This document shows positions 7,869-15,617 of a DNA stretch of 64,000 nucleotides, one piece after another. Below the pieces are notes generated by a model. The model was not told the origin of the DNA. It did not search any database and worked only from the letters and a program-made list of their open reading frames with translations. The stretch is from an uncultured Pelagibacteraceae bacterium. Its GTDB lineage: Bacteria; Pseudomonadota; Alphaproteobacteria; Pelagibacterales; Pelagibacteraceae. How positions within the stretch are numbered: the first letter of the stretch is position 1; the number at the start of each line of letters is the position of its first letter. The translations under genes were made by a program, and so were the position numbers. The stretch lies in NCBI GenBank assembly GCA_902580565.1, contig CACHLD010000002.1, forward strand, positions 64,001-128,000. Direction: 5' to 3'.

Positions 7869-9599
7869 ATGCAAAAAAATTTTCTTGTTTTAAGTAAAAT
7901 AAATAATTTTTATCCAAAAAATAAAAAACTTTTTTATTTAACAAAGTATAGATTGAAACTAGATTTGTTAAAAAAAAAGTATGACAAAAAAAAAATAAAA
8001 TTCGTAAATGATTACAATTCAGGTGAGAACAACAATACTGATATAAAATTTATAAATAAAAAAATAGAAACTTATAGAGCTCAACTAAGCAAAAAACTCA
8101 ATAATATACACAATATAAATTTTAGTAATAGATATTGGGGTATAATCTTAGATAAATACTTATTTATGGTTATTCAATCAATACTAATAAATTTTCAAGC
8201 AGTAAAAAAGTTAAATAATAAAGTAAAAAATATATCAATTTTATTAGATAACTATAAATTTTTTACTGTTAAAACTTTACAGGATTTTGCTGAGTTAGAA
8301 AAAAAAAGACAACTAAATAATTTTATTATTATTAATATTTTCTCAGAATTATTTAAAGATAAAAAAATATTAAATAAAATTAAATTAATTAAATTTATAC
8401 CTCCAAAAAAAAAAATTAGTTTTAAATTCTTAATATTCAACGTTTTTTTAAGATATTACGTAAAAATATTTAGTCCAATTTTAATACTTAATTCATATTT
8501 AGGTAAAAATTTTTCATTAAAAATTTTTTTAAAGAGTTTTGGAAGAGTATTGATGATTCCTGAAAAAAATTTTTTCAAAAAAAAAAATTCTTCTTTTAAG
8601 CAAGACTTGAAACTAAGAAATCAAATTCAAATTAAACAAGAGGATGAATTTGATACTATATTTAATTCGATTAACAAAGTCACACTTCCTGCAAGCATTC
8701 TAGAAAATTATATTGAGCACCAGAAGAATATTAATTTTGCAAAAAATATTAGAGTTTTAGGATCAGCTATGTTGATAATCAATAATGATGACTATAAATT
8801 TCTTGCTGCACAAACAAAAGAACAAAAAGGAAAACTTATTTCTTTTCAACACGGTGCCAATATTGGGTTGTATGATTATTCTATTCAAGAGATGGTCGAG
8901 AAAAGATATTGTGATAAAAGATTTTTTTGGAATCAAAAAGATGGCTTAGGATCATATTATTTTAATAAATTAGAGAAAAATAAAAATTTAGCCCCAAAGA
9001 CTGATATTTTGATCTTACCAACTGCAAAACATTTTCATGAGTTTCCTTTTTCAATACATAATCGTTTCAATAAAAAAAAATTTCATCCATTTGAGAATTT
9101 AAATTATAGTTTTTTTAGTTTACTTAACAAAAAAGTAAGAAAAAATTCTACTGTCCAATTATTTCCACAAGAAGAAAATAACCATGTTAAGAAAATATGG
9201 AAAGAAATGTGTGGCAAAGATCTCAACATTGTCACGTTAACATCACTAAATAAAAAATTACAACTTTTTAATAAATCAAAAATTGTTGTTTTGGATGATA
9301 TTTCAACACCTTTTTATGAGCTTATTTATATGAACATACCTTTTATTATTATAATTGAAGAGTTTCGTGAGTATAATAAAGAGTTCAGAAAAATGATAAA
9401 AAGTTTAAAAAAACTAAATATTTTTTTTTCAAATTCTTATGATGCAGCTAAATTTATAAATAAAAATTTCAATGACATAGATTCGTGGTGGAAAATTGTT
9501 AAAAGAAAAAAAGAATTTAAAAATTTTAAGAAAAAATTAGTTGTGATAAATAAATTAGAAGATACAAAAAAATTTGTTAGATCTCTTAAATTTAACTAA
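7869..9599 (+). CDS. LIC12162-family surface carbohydrate transferase
   Basis: A 576-residue protein resembling the LIC12162/TIGR04331 family, large putative transferases encoded in nonulosonate and capsule clusters (family assignment by remembered features). Key visible segments are LISFQHGANIGLYD (about residue 321), followed by the E...D...FFWNQKDG stretch, and near the C terminus VVLDDISTPFYELIYMNIPF, which resembles the sugar-nucleotide binding end of GT-B transferases. No signal peptide is seen. The N-terminal 250 residues are low-complexity, Lys/Asn/Ile-rich and not recognisable. It follows the short NeuB by 23 bases and precedes pepM by 9, so it lies at the junction of the nonulosonate and phosphonate modules. 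Confidence 0.6.
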   Translation: MQKNFLVLSKINNFYPKNKKLFYLTKYRLKLDLLKKKYDKKKIKFVNDYNSGENNNTDIKFINKKIETYRAQLSKKLNNIHNINFSNRYWGIILDKYLFMVIQSILINFQAVKKLNNKVKNISILLDNYKFFTVKTLQDFAELEKKRQLNNFIIINIFSELFKDKKILNKIKLIKFIPPKKKISFKFLIFNVFLRYYVKIFSPILILNSYLGKNFSLKIFLKSFGRVLMIPEKNFFKKKNSSFKQDLKLRNQIQIKQEDEFDTIFNSINKVTLPASILENYIEHQKNINFAKNIRVLGSAMLIINNDDYKFLAAQTKEQKGKLISFQHGANIGLYDYSIQEMVEKRYCDKRFFWNQKDGLGSYYFNKLEKNKNLAPKTDILILPTAKHFHEFPFSIHNRFNKKKFHPFENLNYSFFSLLNKKVRKNSTVQLFPQEENNHVKKIWKEMCGKDLNIVTLTSLNKKLQLFNKSKIVVLDDISTPFYELIYMNIPFIIIIEEFREYNKEFRKMIKSLKKLNIFFSNSYDAAKFINKNFNDIDSWWKIVKRKKEFKNFKKKLVVINKLEDTKKFVRSLKFN

Positions 9600-9608
9600 A
9601 TAAGAAAA

Positions 9609-10928
9609 ATGAAAAATAAAAATAAGATAGTTTATATTAGTTTATCCGCAGATGTTTTACACCATGGTCATATAAACCTTATAAATAGAGCGAAGAAGTA
9701 CGGGAAAGTAATAGTCGGTTTGCTTTCTGATAAAGCTGTTACAGAAAAGAAAAGAATGTCAATGTTAACATGGTCAGAAAGATTTCAAATAGTAAAAAGT
9801 ATTTCAGGAATACATAAAATAATTAAACAAGATGAATGGGATTACACAAAAAATATAAAAAAATTGAAACCTAATTATTTTATTCATGGAGACGATTGGA
9901 AAAATCCTAAGAGTTATGATTTTTTATTACGAAAAAAGATTATAAAATTTTTAAAAAAAACAAAATGTAAATTAATCGAAGTACCTCATACTAAGAATGT
10001 AAGTAGCAGTATATTAATAAATAAGATGCAATCCAAAAATAATGATCCTAAATCTAGGACTAATGTTTTAAAAAAACTTATTGAAATTAAAAATTTTGTT
10101 AGAATTATTGAAACTCACAGTCCATTATCAGCGTTAATAGCAGAGTCTGTTCATCTGAGGGAGAGAGACGGAGATCTTGTTGAGTTTGATGGCTTTTGGT
10201 CAAGTTCTTTAACCGACTCAACTTTAAAAGGTAAACCAGATATTGAAGTTTTAGATTTAAATGCAAGATTAAACAACATTAATGAAATCTTAGATGTAAC
10301 TTCGAAACCTCTTATTATGGATGGAGATACAGGAGGCAAGTCAGAGCATTTTCAAATTAATATTAAATCAATTGAGCGAATGGGTGTATCAGCAGTTATA
10401 ATTGAAGATAAAAAAGGTTTAAAAAAAAATTCTTTATTAAAAGATGATATTAAACAAACTCAAGAAAATATAAAAGTTTTTTGTGACAAGATCAAAATTG
10501 GTAAAAGATCATGTGCTTCAAAAGGGTTTATGCTAATTGCAAGAGTCGAAAGCTTTATATTGAACAAAGGTCTTAATGATGCAATTAAAAGATCTAGAGC
10601 TTATGTAAAAGCAGGAGCTGATGGGATAATGATACATAGTAAAAGCAAAAACCCTAAAGAAATAGTTTCATTTTCAAAAAAATTTAGAAAAGAATTTCCT
10701 AAAACCCCTTTAATAGCCGTACCAACAAGTTACAACAAGACAAAAGAAAACGAACTTCAAAAAGCAGGAATAAATGTTGTAATTTATGCTAACCATTTAC
10801 TTAGAGCTTCTTACCCAGCAATGCAAAGTGTGGCTTTAGAAATTTTAAAAAATAAAAGATCTTTTGAAGCTGAAAAAAAACTTTTGAGTATAAAGAAAAT
10901 ACTCAAATTAATTCCTGGAACAACGTAA
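9609..10928 (+). CDS. pepM: Phosphoenolpyruvate mutase fused to an N-terminal nucleotidyltransferase
   Basis: This enzyme makes the carbon-phosphorus bond of phosphonates by rearranging phosphoenolpyruvate to phosphonopyruvate. Residues about 150-439 are the PEP mutase barrel, and the diagnostic EDKxxxxxNS motif is intact at residues 266-275 (EDKKGLKKNS), separating true mutases from isocitrate-lyase relatives. MDGDTGG upstream of it supplies metal and substrate contacts. Residues about 1-135 are a separate cytidylyltransferase-like domain with HHGH at 18-21 and a C-terminal SSSI segment at 132-135. Such a domain could activate the finished phosphonate as a CMP ester. The stop is followed directly by the decarboxylase gene. 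Assignment of PepM is firm; the substrate of the fused domain is inferred. Confidence 0.92.
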   Translation: MKNKNKIVYISLSADVLHHGHINLINRAKKYGKVIVGLLSDKAVTEKKRMSMLTWSERFQIVKSISGIHKIIKQDEWDYTKNIKKLKPNYFIHGDDWKNPKSYDFLLRKKIIKFLKKTKCKLIEVPHTKNVSSSILINKMQSKNNDPKSRTNVLKKLIEIKNFVRIIETHSPLSALIAESVHLRERDGDLVEFDGFWSSSLTDSTLKGKPDIEVLDLNARLNNINEILDVTSKPLIMDGDTGGKSEHFQINIKSIERMGVSAVIIEDKKGLKKNSLLKDDIKQTQENIKVFCDKIKIGKRSCASKGFMLIARVESFILNKGLNDAIKRSRAYVKAGADGIMIHSKSKNPKEIVSFSKKFRKEFPKTPLIAVPTSYNKTKENELQKAGINVVIYANHLLRASYPAMQSVALEILKNKRSFEAEKKLLSIKKILKLIPGTT

Positions 10929-12038
10929 ATGATTGATCCAAAAAAGTTTATTAGGATTTTTGAAAAAAATAGCATCAGTTTTTTTACTGGAGTACCTGAC
11001 TCATTAATGTCAGATTTTTGTAACTTGATGGATACAAAGAAAAATCATCTTAGCTCTGTCAATGAGGGTGCGGCGGTGGCTGTTGGCATTGGATATTATT
11101 TAGCTACAAAAAAACTTCCTGTGATTTATTTACAAAACTCTGGACTTGGGAACGCAATAAACCCAATTGTATCATTGATTAATAAAAATGTTTTTAAAAT
11201 TCCTATGTTTTTTCTTATTGGCTGGAGAGGTGAAATTAAGAAAAAAAAATCAGTAAAAGATGAACCGCAACATATAGAGCAAGGTTTGATAACTGAAGAT
11301 CTTTTAAAGACTCTAAAAATTAGATATAAAATTTTAAATAAAAATTCTGATTATAAAAAAGCAATAAAAACACTTAAAAAGTATTCTGTTAAAAATTCAC
11401 TACCAGTAGCTTTACTAATTAGAAAAGATAGCTTTTTAAAATCAAGAAAAAATAATTTTAAAGAATCTAATTATTTTCTTAGTAGAGAAGAAATATTAAA
11501 AACAATAATCAAAGCTCTACCCAAAAATATTAATACAGTTTCTACAACTGGTGTTTTATCTAGAGAATTGATGGAGATAAATAGACAAAAAGAAAAAATA
11601 AATAATTTTTACTGTGTTGGAGGTATGGGCCATGCAGTGTCCATTGCTAATGGAATAGCTATTGCCAAAAAAAATAAAAAGATCGTATGCTTTGATGGTG
11701 ATGGTGCTTCGTTGATGCATCTAGGATCTCAAATAAATTTTTCTCAAAATTTAAACGCAATACATATATTAATAAACAACAAGTCCCATGACTCTGTTGG
11801 TGCACAAAAAACTGCAGGCAATAAGATAAATTTTTATCGTTTAGCAAAGGAGGCAGGGTATAAAAAAACTTTTTATTGTTCTAGATTAATTGAAATAAAG
11901 AAAGCTGTAAAATATGCTTTGAATCACAAAGGAAGTTTTTTTATAGAAATAAAAAGTAAGCCAGGTTTTCGAAAAGGTCTTATGAGACCAAGAGAAAAAT
12001 TGACTATTATGAAAGATAAATTTATGAAATCTCTATAG
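10929..12038 (+). CDS. ppd: Phosphonopyruvate decarboxylase
   Basis: Thiamine-diphosphate enzyme that decarboxylates phosphonopyruvate to phosphonoacetaldehyde, the irreversible step that pulls the unfavourable PEP mutase reaction forward. The N-terminal FFTGVPDSLMSDF (about residues 18-30) is the family signature, NEGAAVAVGIGYYLAT carries the catalytic Glu region, and CFDGDGASLMHLGS plus the downstream Asn form the ThDP-Mg binding motif. At 369 residues it has the usual length. The ATG follows the pepM stop without a gap, as expected for a coupled pathway. Confidence is high because sequence and context agree. Confidence 0.93.
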   Translation: MIDPKKFIRIFEKNSISFFTGVPDSLMSDFCNLMDTKKNHLSSVNEGAAVAVGIGYYLATKKLPVIYLQNSGLGNAINPIVSLINKNVFKIPMFFLIGWRGEIKKKKSVKDEPQHIEQGLITEDLLKTLKIRYKILNKNSDYKKAIKTLKKYSVKNSLPVALLIRKDSFLKSRKNNFKESNYFLSREEILKTIIKALPKNINTVSTTGVLSRELMEINRQKEKINNFYCVGGMGHAVSIANGIAIAKKNKKIVCFDGDGASLMHLGSQINFSQNLNAIHILINNKSHDSVGAQKTAGNKINFYRLAKEAGYKKTFYCSRLIEIKKAVKYALNHKGSFFIEIKSKPGFRKGLMRPREKLTIMKDKFMKSL

Positions 12039-12041
12039 ATT

Positions 12042-13022
12042 ATGAATATAAAAAAATTTATTTTAAAAAAGAATACATCCAAAAAAATTTTTACTCCTGG
12101 TCCATCGTCTTTATCAGAGGAAAATATTTTAGGACTCGAACCCTGTTTTGGTAGAAACGACAATAGTTATAAAAAAATTGAAAAATTTGTAATTAAAAAA
12201 ATCAAAAATATATCTGGTCAAAAAAATGTAGCTTATCTTCAAGGGTCTGCAAGTTTAGCATTAGAAATTGCTATTCATAATTTTATTTATGGAAGAGTTT
12301 TACTTGTAAATACAGGAGTTTATTCTGATAGACTCTTTTATATGATGAAAAATTTTTCGAAATCTAGATTTAACAAAAAATTAAAAAAGATCGAAAAGAT
12401 AGACTGGAGAAAAATTTCACAAGTTAAAAAAAAGTATGATTGGGTCATATCATGTGTGACAGAAACAAGTATAGGTTTAAAAATCCCAATATCTGAACTT
12501 TATAAGCTCAAGAAAAAAACTAACTCAAAATTATTTTTAGATGCAACTGCATCCATAGGTCTTGAGAAAGATCACAGACTTGGTAATTTGATGTGCTTTA
12601 GTTCTTGTAAGGGGTTGTTCGGTTTAACTGGTGCAAGTTTTATCTGTTATAATGAAAAACCAAAAAATAAGATTAGTAGTTTTTATTTTGATATAAATAG
12701 CCATCTTAACCATCGAATGACAGGTCCATACCACATAATTGGCTCATTGTATTATGTTTTAAAAAAATATGATCAATTTAAACACTCAGTTCAAGTTAAT
12801 AAAAAAAAATTTTTAAATAAATTCGGAAATCTGTCTCCTTATCCAATTAAAAATCAACCTTTGATTTGCACACATATAACAAAGAAAATTTTTAAAAAAA
12901 ATTCAAATACTATACTTTATAAACCGCGGTCAAAATTAAAAGGAAGTATAGTTTGTCACTTAGGAGAAGTTCATTTAAAAAAAAAATCAAAGGGAAATAT
13001 TATAAACAATATTCGAGTTTAG
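12042..13022 (+). CDS. 2-aminoethylphosphonate-type transaminase (class V, short form)
   Basis: PLP-dependent class-V aminotransferase predicted to convert phosphonoacetaldehyde to 2-aminoethylphosphonate. The N-terminal FTPGPSSLSEENI matches the PhnW-type start, LQGSASLALEIAI the cofactor phosphate region, LFLDATASIG the Asp (167) that contacts the PLP pyridine, and CFSSCKGLFGLTG holds the Schiff-base lysine (190). At 326 residues it is about 40 shorter than typical PhnW, mostly in the C-terminal domain. Its place three bases after the decarboxylase supports the biosynthetic direction. A different aldehyde substrate cannot be excluded. Confidence 0.82.
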   Translation: MNIKKFILKKNTSKKIFTPGPSSLSEENILGLEPCFGRNDNSYKKIEKFVIKKIKNISGQKNVAYLQGSASLALEIAIHNFIYGRVLLVNTGVYSDRLFYMMKNFSKSRFNKKLKKIEKIDWRKISQVKKKYDWVISCVTETSIGLKIPISELYKLKKKTNSKLFLDATASIGLEKDHRLGNLMCFSSCKGLFGLTGASFICYNEKPKNKISSFYFDINSHLNHRMTGPYHIIGSLYYVLKKYDQFKHSVQVNKKKFLNKFGNLSPYPIKNQPLICTHITKKIFKKNSNTILYKPRSKLKGSIVCHLGEVHLKKKSKGNIINNIRV

Positions 13023-13023
13023 A

Positions 13024-13782
13024 ATGTCGACACTTAAAAAAAATCAAATAAATTTCTATAAAAAAAATGGTTATTTGCTTGTAAGAAACCCATTTAAGAA
13101 AGGGGATATTAAAAGACTTAGTAATTACATTAATGAAATAAAAAATTTTAAAGAAATAAAAGGTCGATACATGATTTATTTTGACAAATCGAAAGATCAA
13201 AAAAATGTATTAACAAGAACAGAAAATTTTTTAACATTTCATAAAAAGACAAACAAATTGTTAAAAAAGAATAATATTTCAAAATTAGTTGATCAGCTTT
13301 TAAAGAGTAAATCGGTCTTGTTTAAAGATAAAATAAATTGGAAATATCCAAATGCTGAAGGTTTCGAACCGCATCAAGATGCTCAAGTATGGGAATATTT
13401 ATATCCAAATATAAAATCCTTCATATCTCTAGCCATATCAATTGATAAAACTAATAAAAAAAATGGATGCTTAGAGGTTGTAAAAGGACAACATTTTCAT
13501 GGTCTGATGGGTACCAACAAGTCTGCAATTGATAAAAATATTGTTAAAAAAATGAAATGGCAATCAATTTACACAAAACCAGGAGATCTAATTTTTTTTG
13601 ATAGCTATACTCCACACAGATCTGGTAAAAATTTGTCCAAAAAACCTAGAGTAATGATTTATCTAACTTATAATGCCAAAAAAGATGGTAATTTGAAAAA
13701 AGAGTATTTTACAAATAAACGAAAAAGTTTTCCACCAAATATCGAAAGAGAAAAAGGAAAAAAATATAAGTATCTTATATGA
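13024..13782 (+). CDS. PhyH-family Fe(II)/2-oxoglutarate dioxygenase
   Basis: Non-heme iron dioxygenase of the phytanoyl-CoA dioxygenase type. The iron triad is visible as H117-x-D119 (in EPHQDAQVWEY) and H198 (in DSYTPHRSGKN), and an Arg about ten residues later (R209) can bind 2-oxoglutarate. The length of 252 residues is usual. It lies one base after the transaminase gene and overlaps the next gene by 4 bases, so its substrate is probably a phosphonate such as 2-aminoethylphosphonate; PhnY-type relatives hydroxylate that compound at C1. Hydroxylation of a glycan or lipid part is the main alternative. Confidence 0.78.
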   Translation: MSTLKKNQINFYKKNGYLLVRNPFKKGDIKRLSNYINEIKNFKEIKGRYMIYFDKSKDQKNVLTRTENFLTFHKKTNKLLKKNNISKLVDQLLKSKSVLFKDKINWKYPNAEGFEPHQDAQVWEYLYPNIKSFISLAISIDKTNKKNGCLEVVKGQHFHGLMGTNKSAIDKNIVKKMKWQSIYTKPGDLIFFDSYTPHRSGKNLSKKPRVMIYLTYNAKKDGNLKKEYFTNKRKSFPPNIEREKGKKYKYLI

Positions 13783-14468
13783 TAAAACTACCTAAGCTAG
13801 ACAATCAATCCATGTACGATTATGAAACTAATTTTCATTTAACAATGAATGAAGAAAGATTATCAAAGTTCCTTACGCACTTCGAAGCTTTTAAAATTTC
13901 ACAAAATATTCCAGGCGAAATTGTTGAATGCGGGGTTTTTAAAGGTACATCACTCATTAGATTTGGAATGTTTAGAAAAATTTTTGGAGGTGATCATACA
14001 TCTAGATTAATTGCATTTGATGTTTTTAGCGATAAATATCCTAACACTAAATTTAAGGAGGATAAAATTCAGAGAAAACATTGGATTAATACTGCAGGAT
14101 CAAGTTCAATAAGCGAATTACAATTAAAAAAAATTTTTAAAAATAGAAAAATTTCTAACTATCAGACAGTTAAAGGAGACGTAGTAAAAACAGTTCCGAA
14201 ATTTGTAGAAAAAAATCCAGGGTTAAAAATATCTCTTTTAAATATAGATATAGATTTTGTTGAACCCACAATTACAGTGCTTGAAAATCTTTACAAAAAA
14301 GTATCCAAAGGAGGGGTAATTTTGCTTGATAATTACGCTGGAAGAGGATCCTCTGGAAAGTATCTTCATGGTGATACATTAGCAATAGATAATTTTTTAA
14401 AAAATAAAAATATTGAAATTAAAAAATTTAATTTTGCAGCAAGACCCTGCTTCATTATAAAAAAATAA
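13779..14468 (+). CDS. TylF/MycF-type O-methyltransferase
   Basis: SAM-dependent methyltransferase resembling macrocin O-methyltransferases, which methylate sugar hydroxyls in a metal-dependent way. IVECGVFKGTSLIRFG (about residues 46-61) is motif I, LLNIDIDFVEPTITVLENL and GGVILLDNY carry the acidic metal-binding residues of the TylF group. Length 229 residues is close to the family norm. It overlaps the dioxygenase by 4 bases, so methylation of a hydroxyl made by that enzyme is an attractive but untested idea. A target on the nonulosonate or another sugar is also possible. Confidence 0.75.
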   Translation: MIKLPKLDNQSMYDYETNFHLTMNEERLSKFLTHFEAFKISQNIPGEIVECGVFKGTSLIRFGMFRKIFGGDHTSRLIAFDVFSDKYPNTKFKEDKIQRKHWINTAGSSSISELQLKKIFKNRKISNYQTVKGDVVKTVPKFVEKNPGLKISLLNIDIDFVEPTITVLENLYKKVSKGGVILLDNYAGRGSSGKYLHGDTLAIDNFLKNKNIEIKKFNFAARPCFIIKK

Positions 14469-14473
14469 TTTAA

Positions 14474-15247
14474 ATGTTCAAATACAATAAAGTAAGAAAC
14501 TTTTTGTTCAAAAGAAATCTTAAGCTTTTTAAGGAGGAATATGATTGGGATTATAAATTTTTAAAATCACCGTATAGAAAAGTAAAGACAGTTCTCAATC
14601 TAGAAATTGCGGCTATTTTAATTTTTCTTGTAAGTAACACGCGAATAAAAGCAAATCATGTCACATTTTTTGGCGTTTTATGGGTATATCTTGGAACGTT
14701 TTTAATTGCTACAAATATTTATCATTTAGTTTATCTGTCTTTAGTTATTTATTTTACAAAATTGATTCCTGATTATATGGATGGAACTTTGGCTCATCTC
14801 AAAAATGAACAATCTAAGGAAGGTTTTGAGTTGGATTTATGGGCAGGTGAAATAAACAAACTTGGTTTAATTACCGGAACTATAATATATATATATAATA
14901 TAACTAATAATAACGATTATTTATATATTTTAATTATTATAATACTTTTAAATATAATTGATCCAAGAAAACATCTTAGCAGAACAAAGTTTGGTATTTC
15001 AATTTACAAAAAGAAAGCAAAAACTCATTTACAAAAAATAAAAAAAAATAAAAATATAATTTTTAATTTTCTAAAATTTATTAACTTTGATGGCAGGACT
15101 AATTATTCTGATTTTATTATTTTTTTAATAATTCTAGATTTGGAATTTGATATTAATCTTCTTCTAATCTTGTTGCCTTGGCTTTGGCTTTTCTTAAATT
15201 TTTTAATATTAATAAGATCAAAATACTTAGTTTTTTTTAAAAAATGA
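14474..15247 (+). CDS. CDP-alcohol phosphotransferase-like membrane protein with altered motif
   Basis: Integral membrane protein (257 residues, about six hydrophobic segments) of the CDP-alcohol phosphatidyltransferase fold, whose members move a phospho-alcohol from a CMP-activated donor to a lipid acceptor. The signature D-x2-D-G-x2-A-R-x8-G-x3-D-x3-D is seen as D100, D103, G104, A107, H108, G117, D121 and G125. The Arg is His and the fourth Asp, the presumed catalytic base, is Gly followed by E126. The protein may use another base, have changed chemistry or be inactive. Its place between phosphonate genes and a nucleotidyltransferase suggests transfer of a CMP-phosphonate head group. It overlaps the next gene by 4 bases. 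Confidence 0.72.
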   Translation: MFKYNKVRNFLFKRNLKLFKEEYDWDYKFLKSPYRKVKTVLNLEIAAILIFLVSNTRIKANHVTFFGVLWVYLGTFLIATNIYHLVYLSLVIYFTKLIPDYMDGTLAHLKNEQSKEGFELDLWAGEINKLGLITGTIIYIYNITNNNDYLYILIIIILLNIIDPRKHLSRTKFGISIYKKKAKTHLQKIKKNKNIIFNFLKFINFDGRTNYSDFIIFLIILDLEFDINLLLILLPWLWLFLNFLILIRSKYLVFFKK

Positions 15248-15615
15248 CAAAGAAAATTTTAGTAGATATGTCATGCACAATATTACATCATGGGCATGTT
15301 AGATTACTTCAAAAAGCTTCAAAATTTGGAAAAGTGATAGTTGCGCTAACAACAGATAAGGAAATTAGAAAATATAAAGGGTATTTTCCTGAAATTGAGT
15401 TTAAACATAGAAAAGAAATCTTATCTTCAATCAAGTTTGTAAATAAAGTAATTTCTTCTCGTTGGAAAATTACTGACGCTTTTCTAAAAAAAAATAAGAT
15501 TGATATAATTGTAAGAGGATCTGATTATAAAAACGAAAAGTTTAAAACGAAGACTATAATTTTTCCTAGAACAAAAAAAATAAGCAGTTCGATTATAAGA
15601 AAAAAAAATAGATAA
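15244..15615 (+). CDS. TagD/GlpT-like cytidylyltransferase
   Basis: Small HIGH-superfamily nucleotidyltransferase (123 residues), the size of glycerol-3-phosphate cytidylyltransferase. HHGH at residues 15-18 is the nucleotide-binding motif and KKISSSII at the C terminus is the ISxxxI motif. VRGSDYKNEKF matches the substrate-binding middle of the family. It is homologous to the N-terminal domain of the PepM fusion (9609-10928), so the cluster has two such activating domains. It overlaps the CDP-alcohol phosphotransferase-like gene by 4 bases; donor synthesis followed by head-group transfer is the likely logic. Whether it handles a phosphonate, a glycerol-type phosphate or another alcohol phosphate is not visible. 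Confidence 0.75.
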   Translation: MTKKILVDMSCTILHHGHVRLLQKASKFGKVIVALTTDKEIRKYKGYFPEIEFKHRKEILSSIKFVNKVISSRWKITDAFLKKNKIDIIVRGSDYKNEKFKTKTIIFPRTKKISSSIIRKKNR

Positions 15616-15617
15616 TT

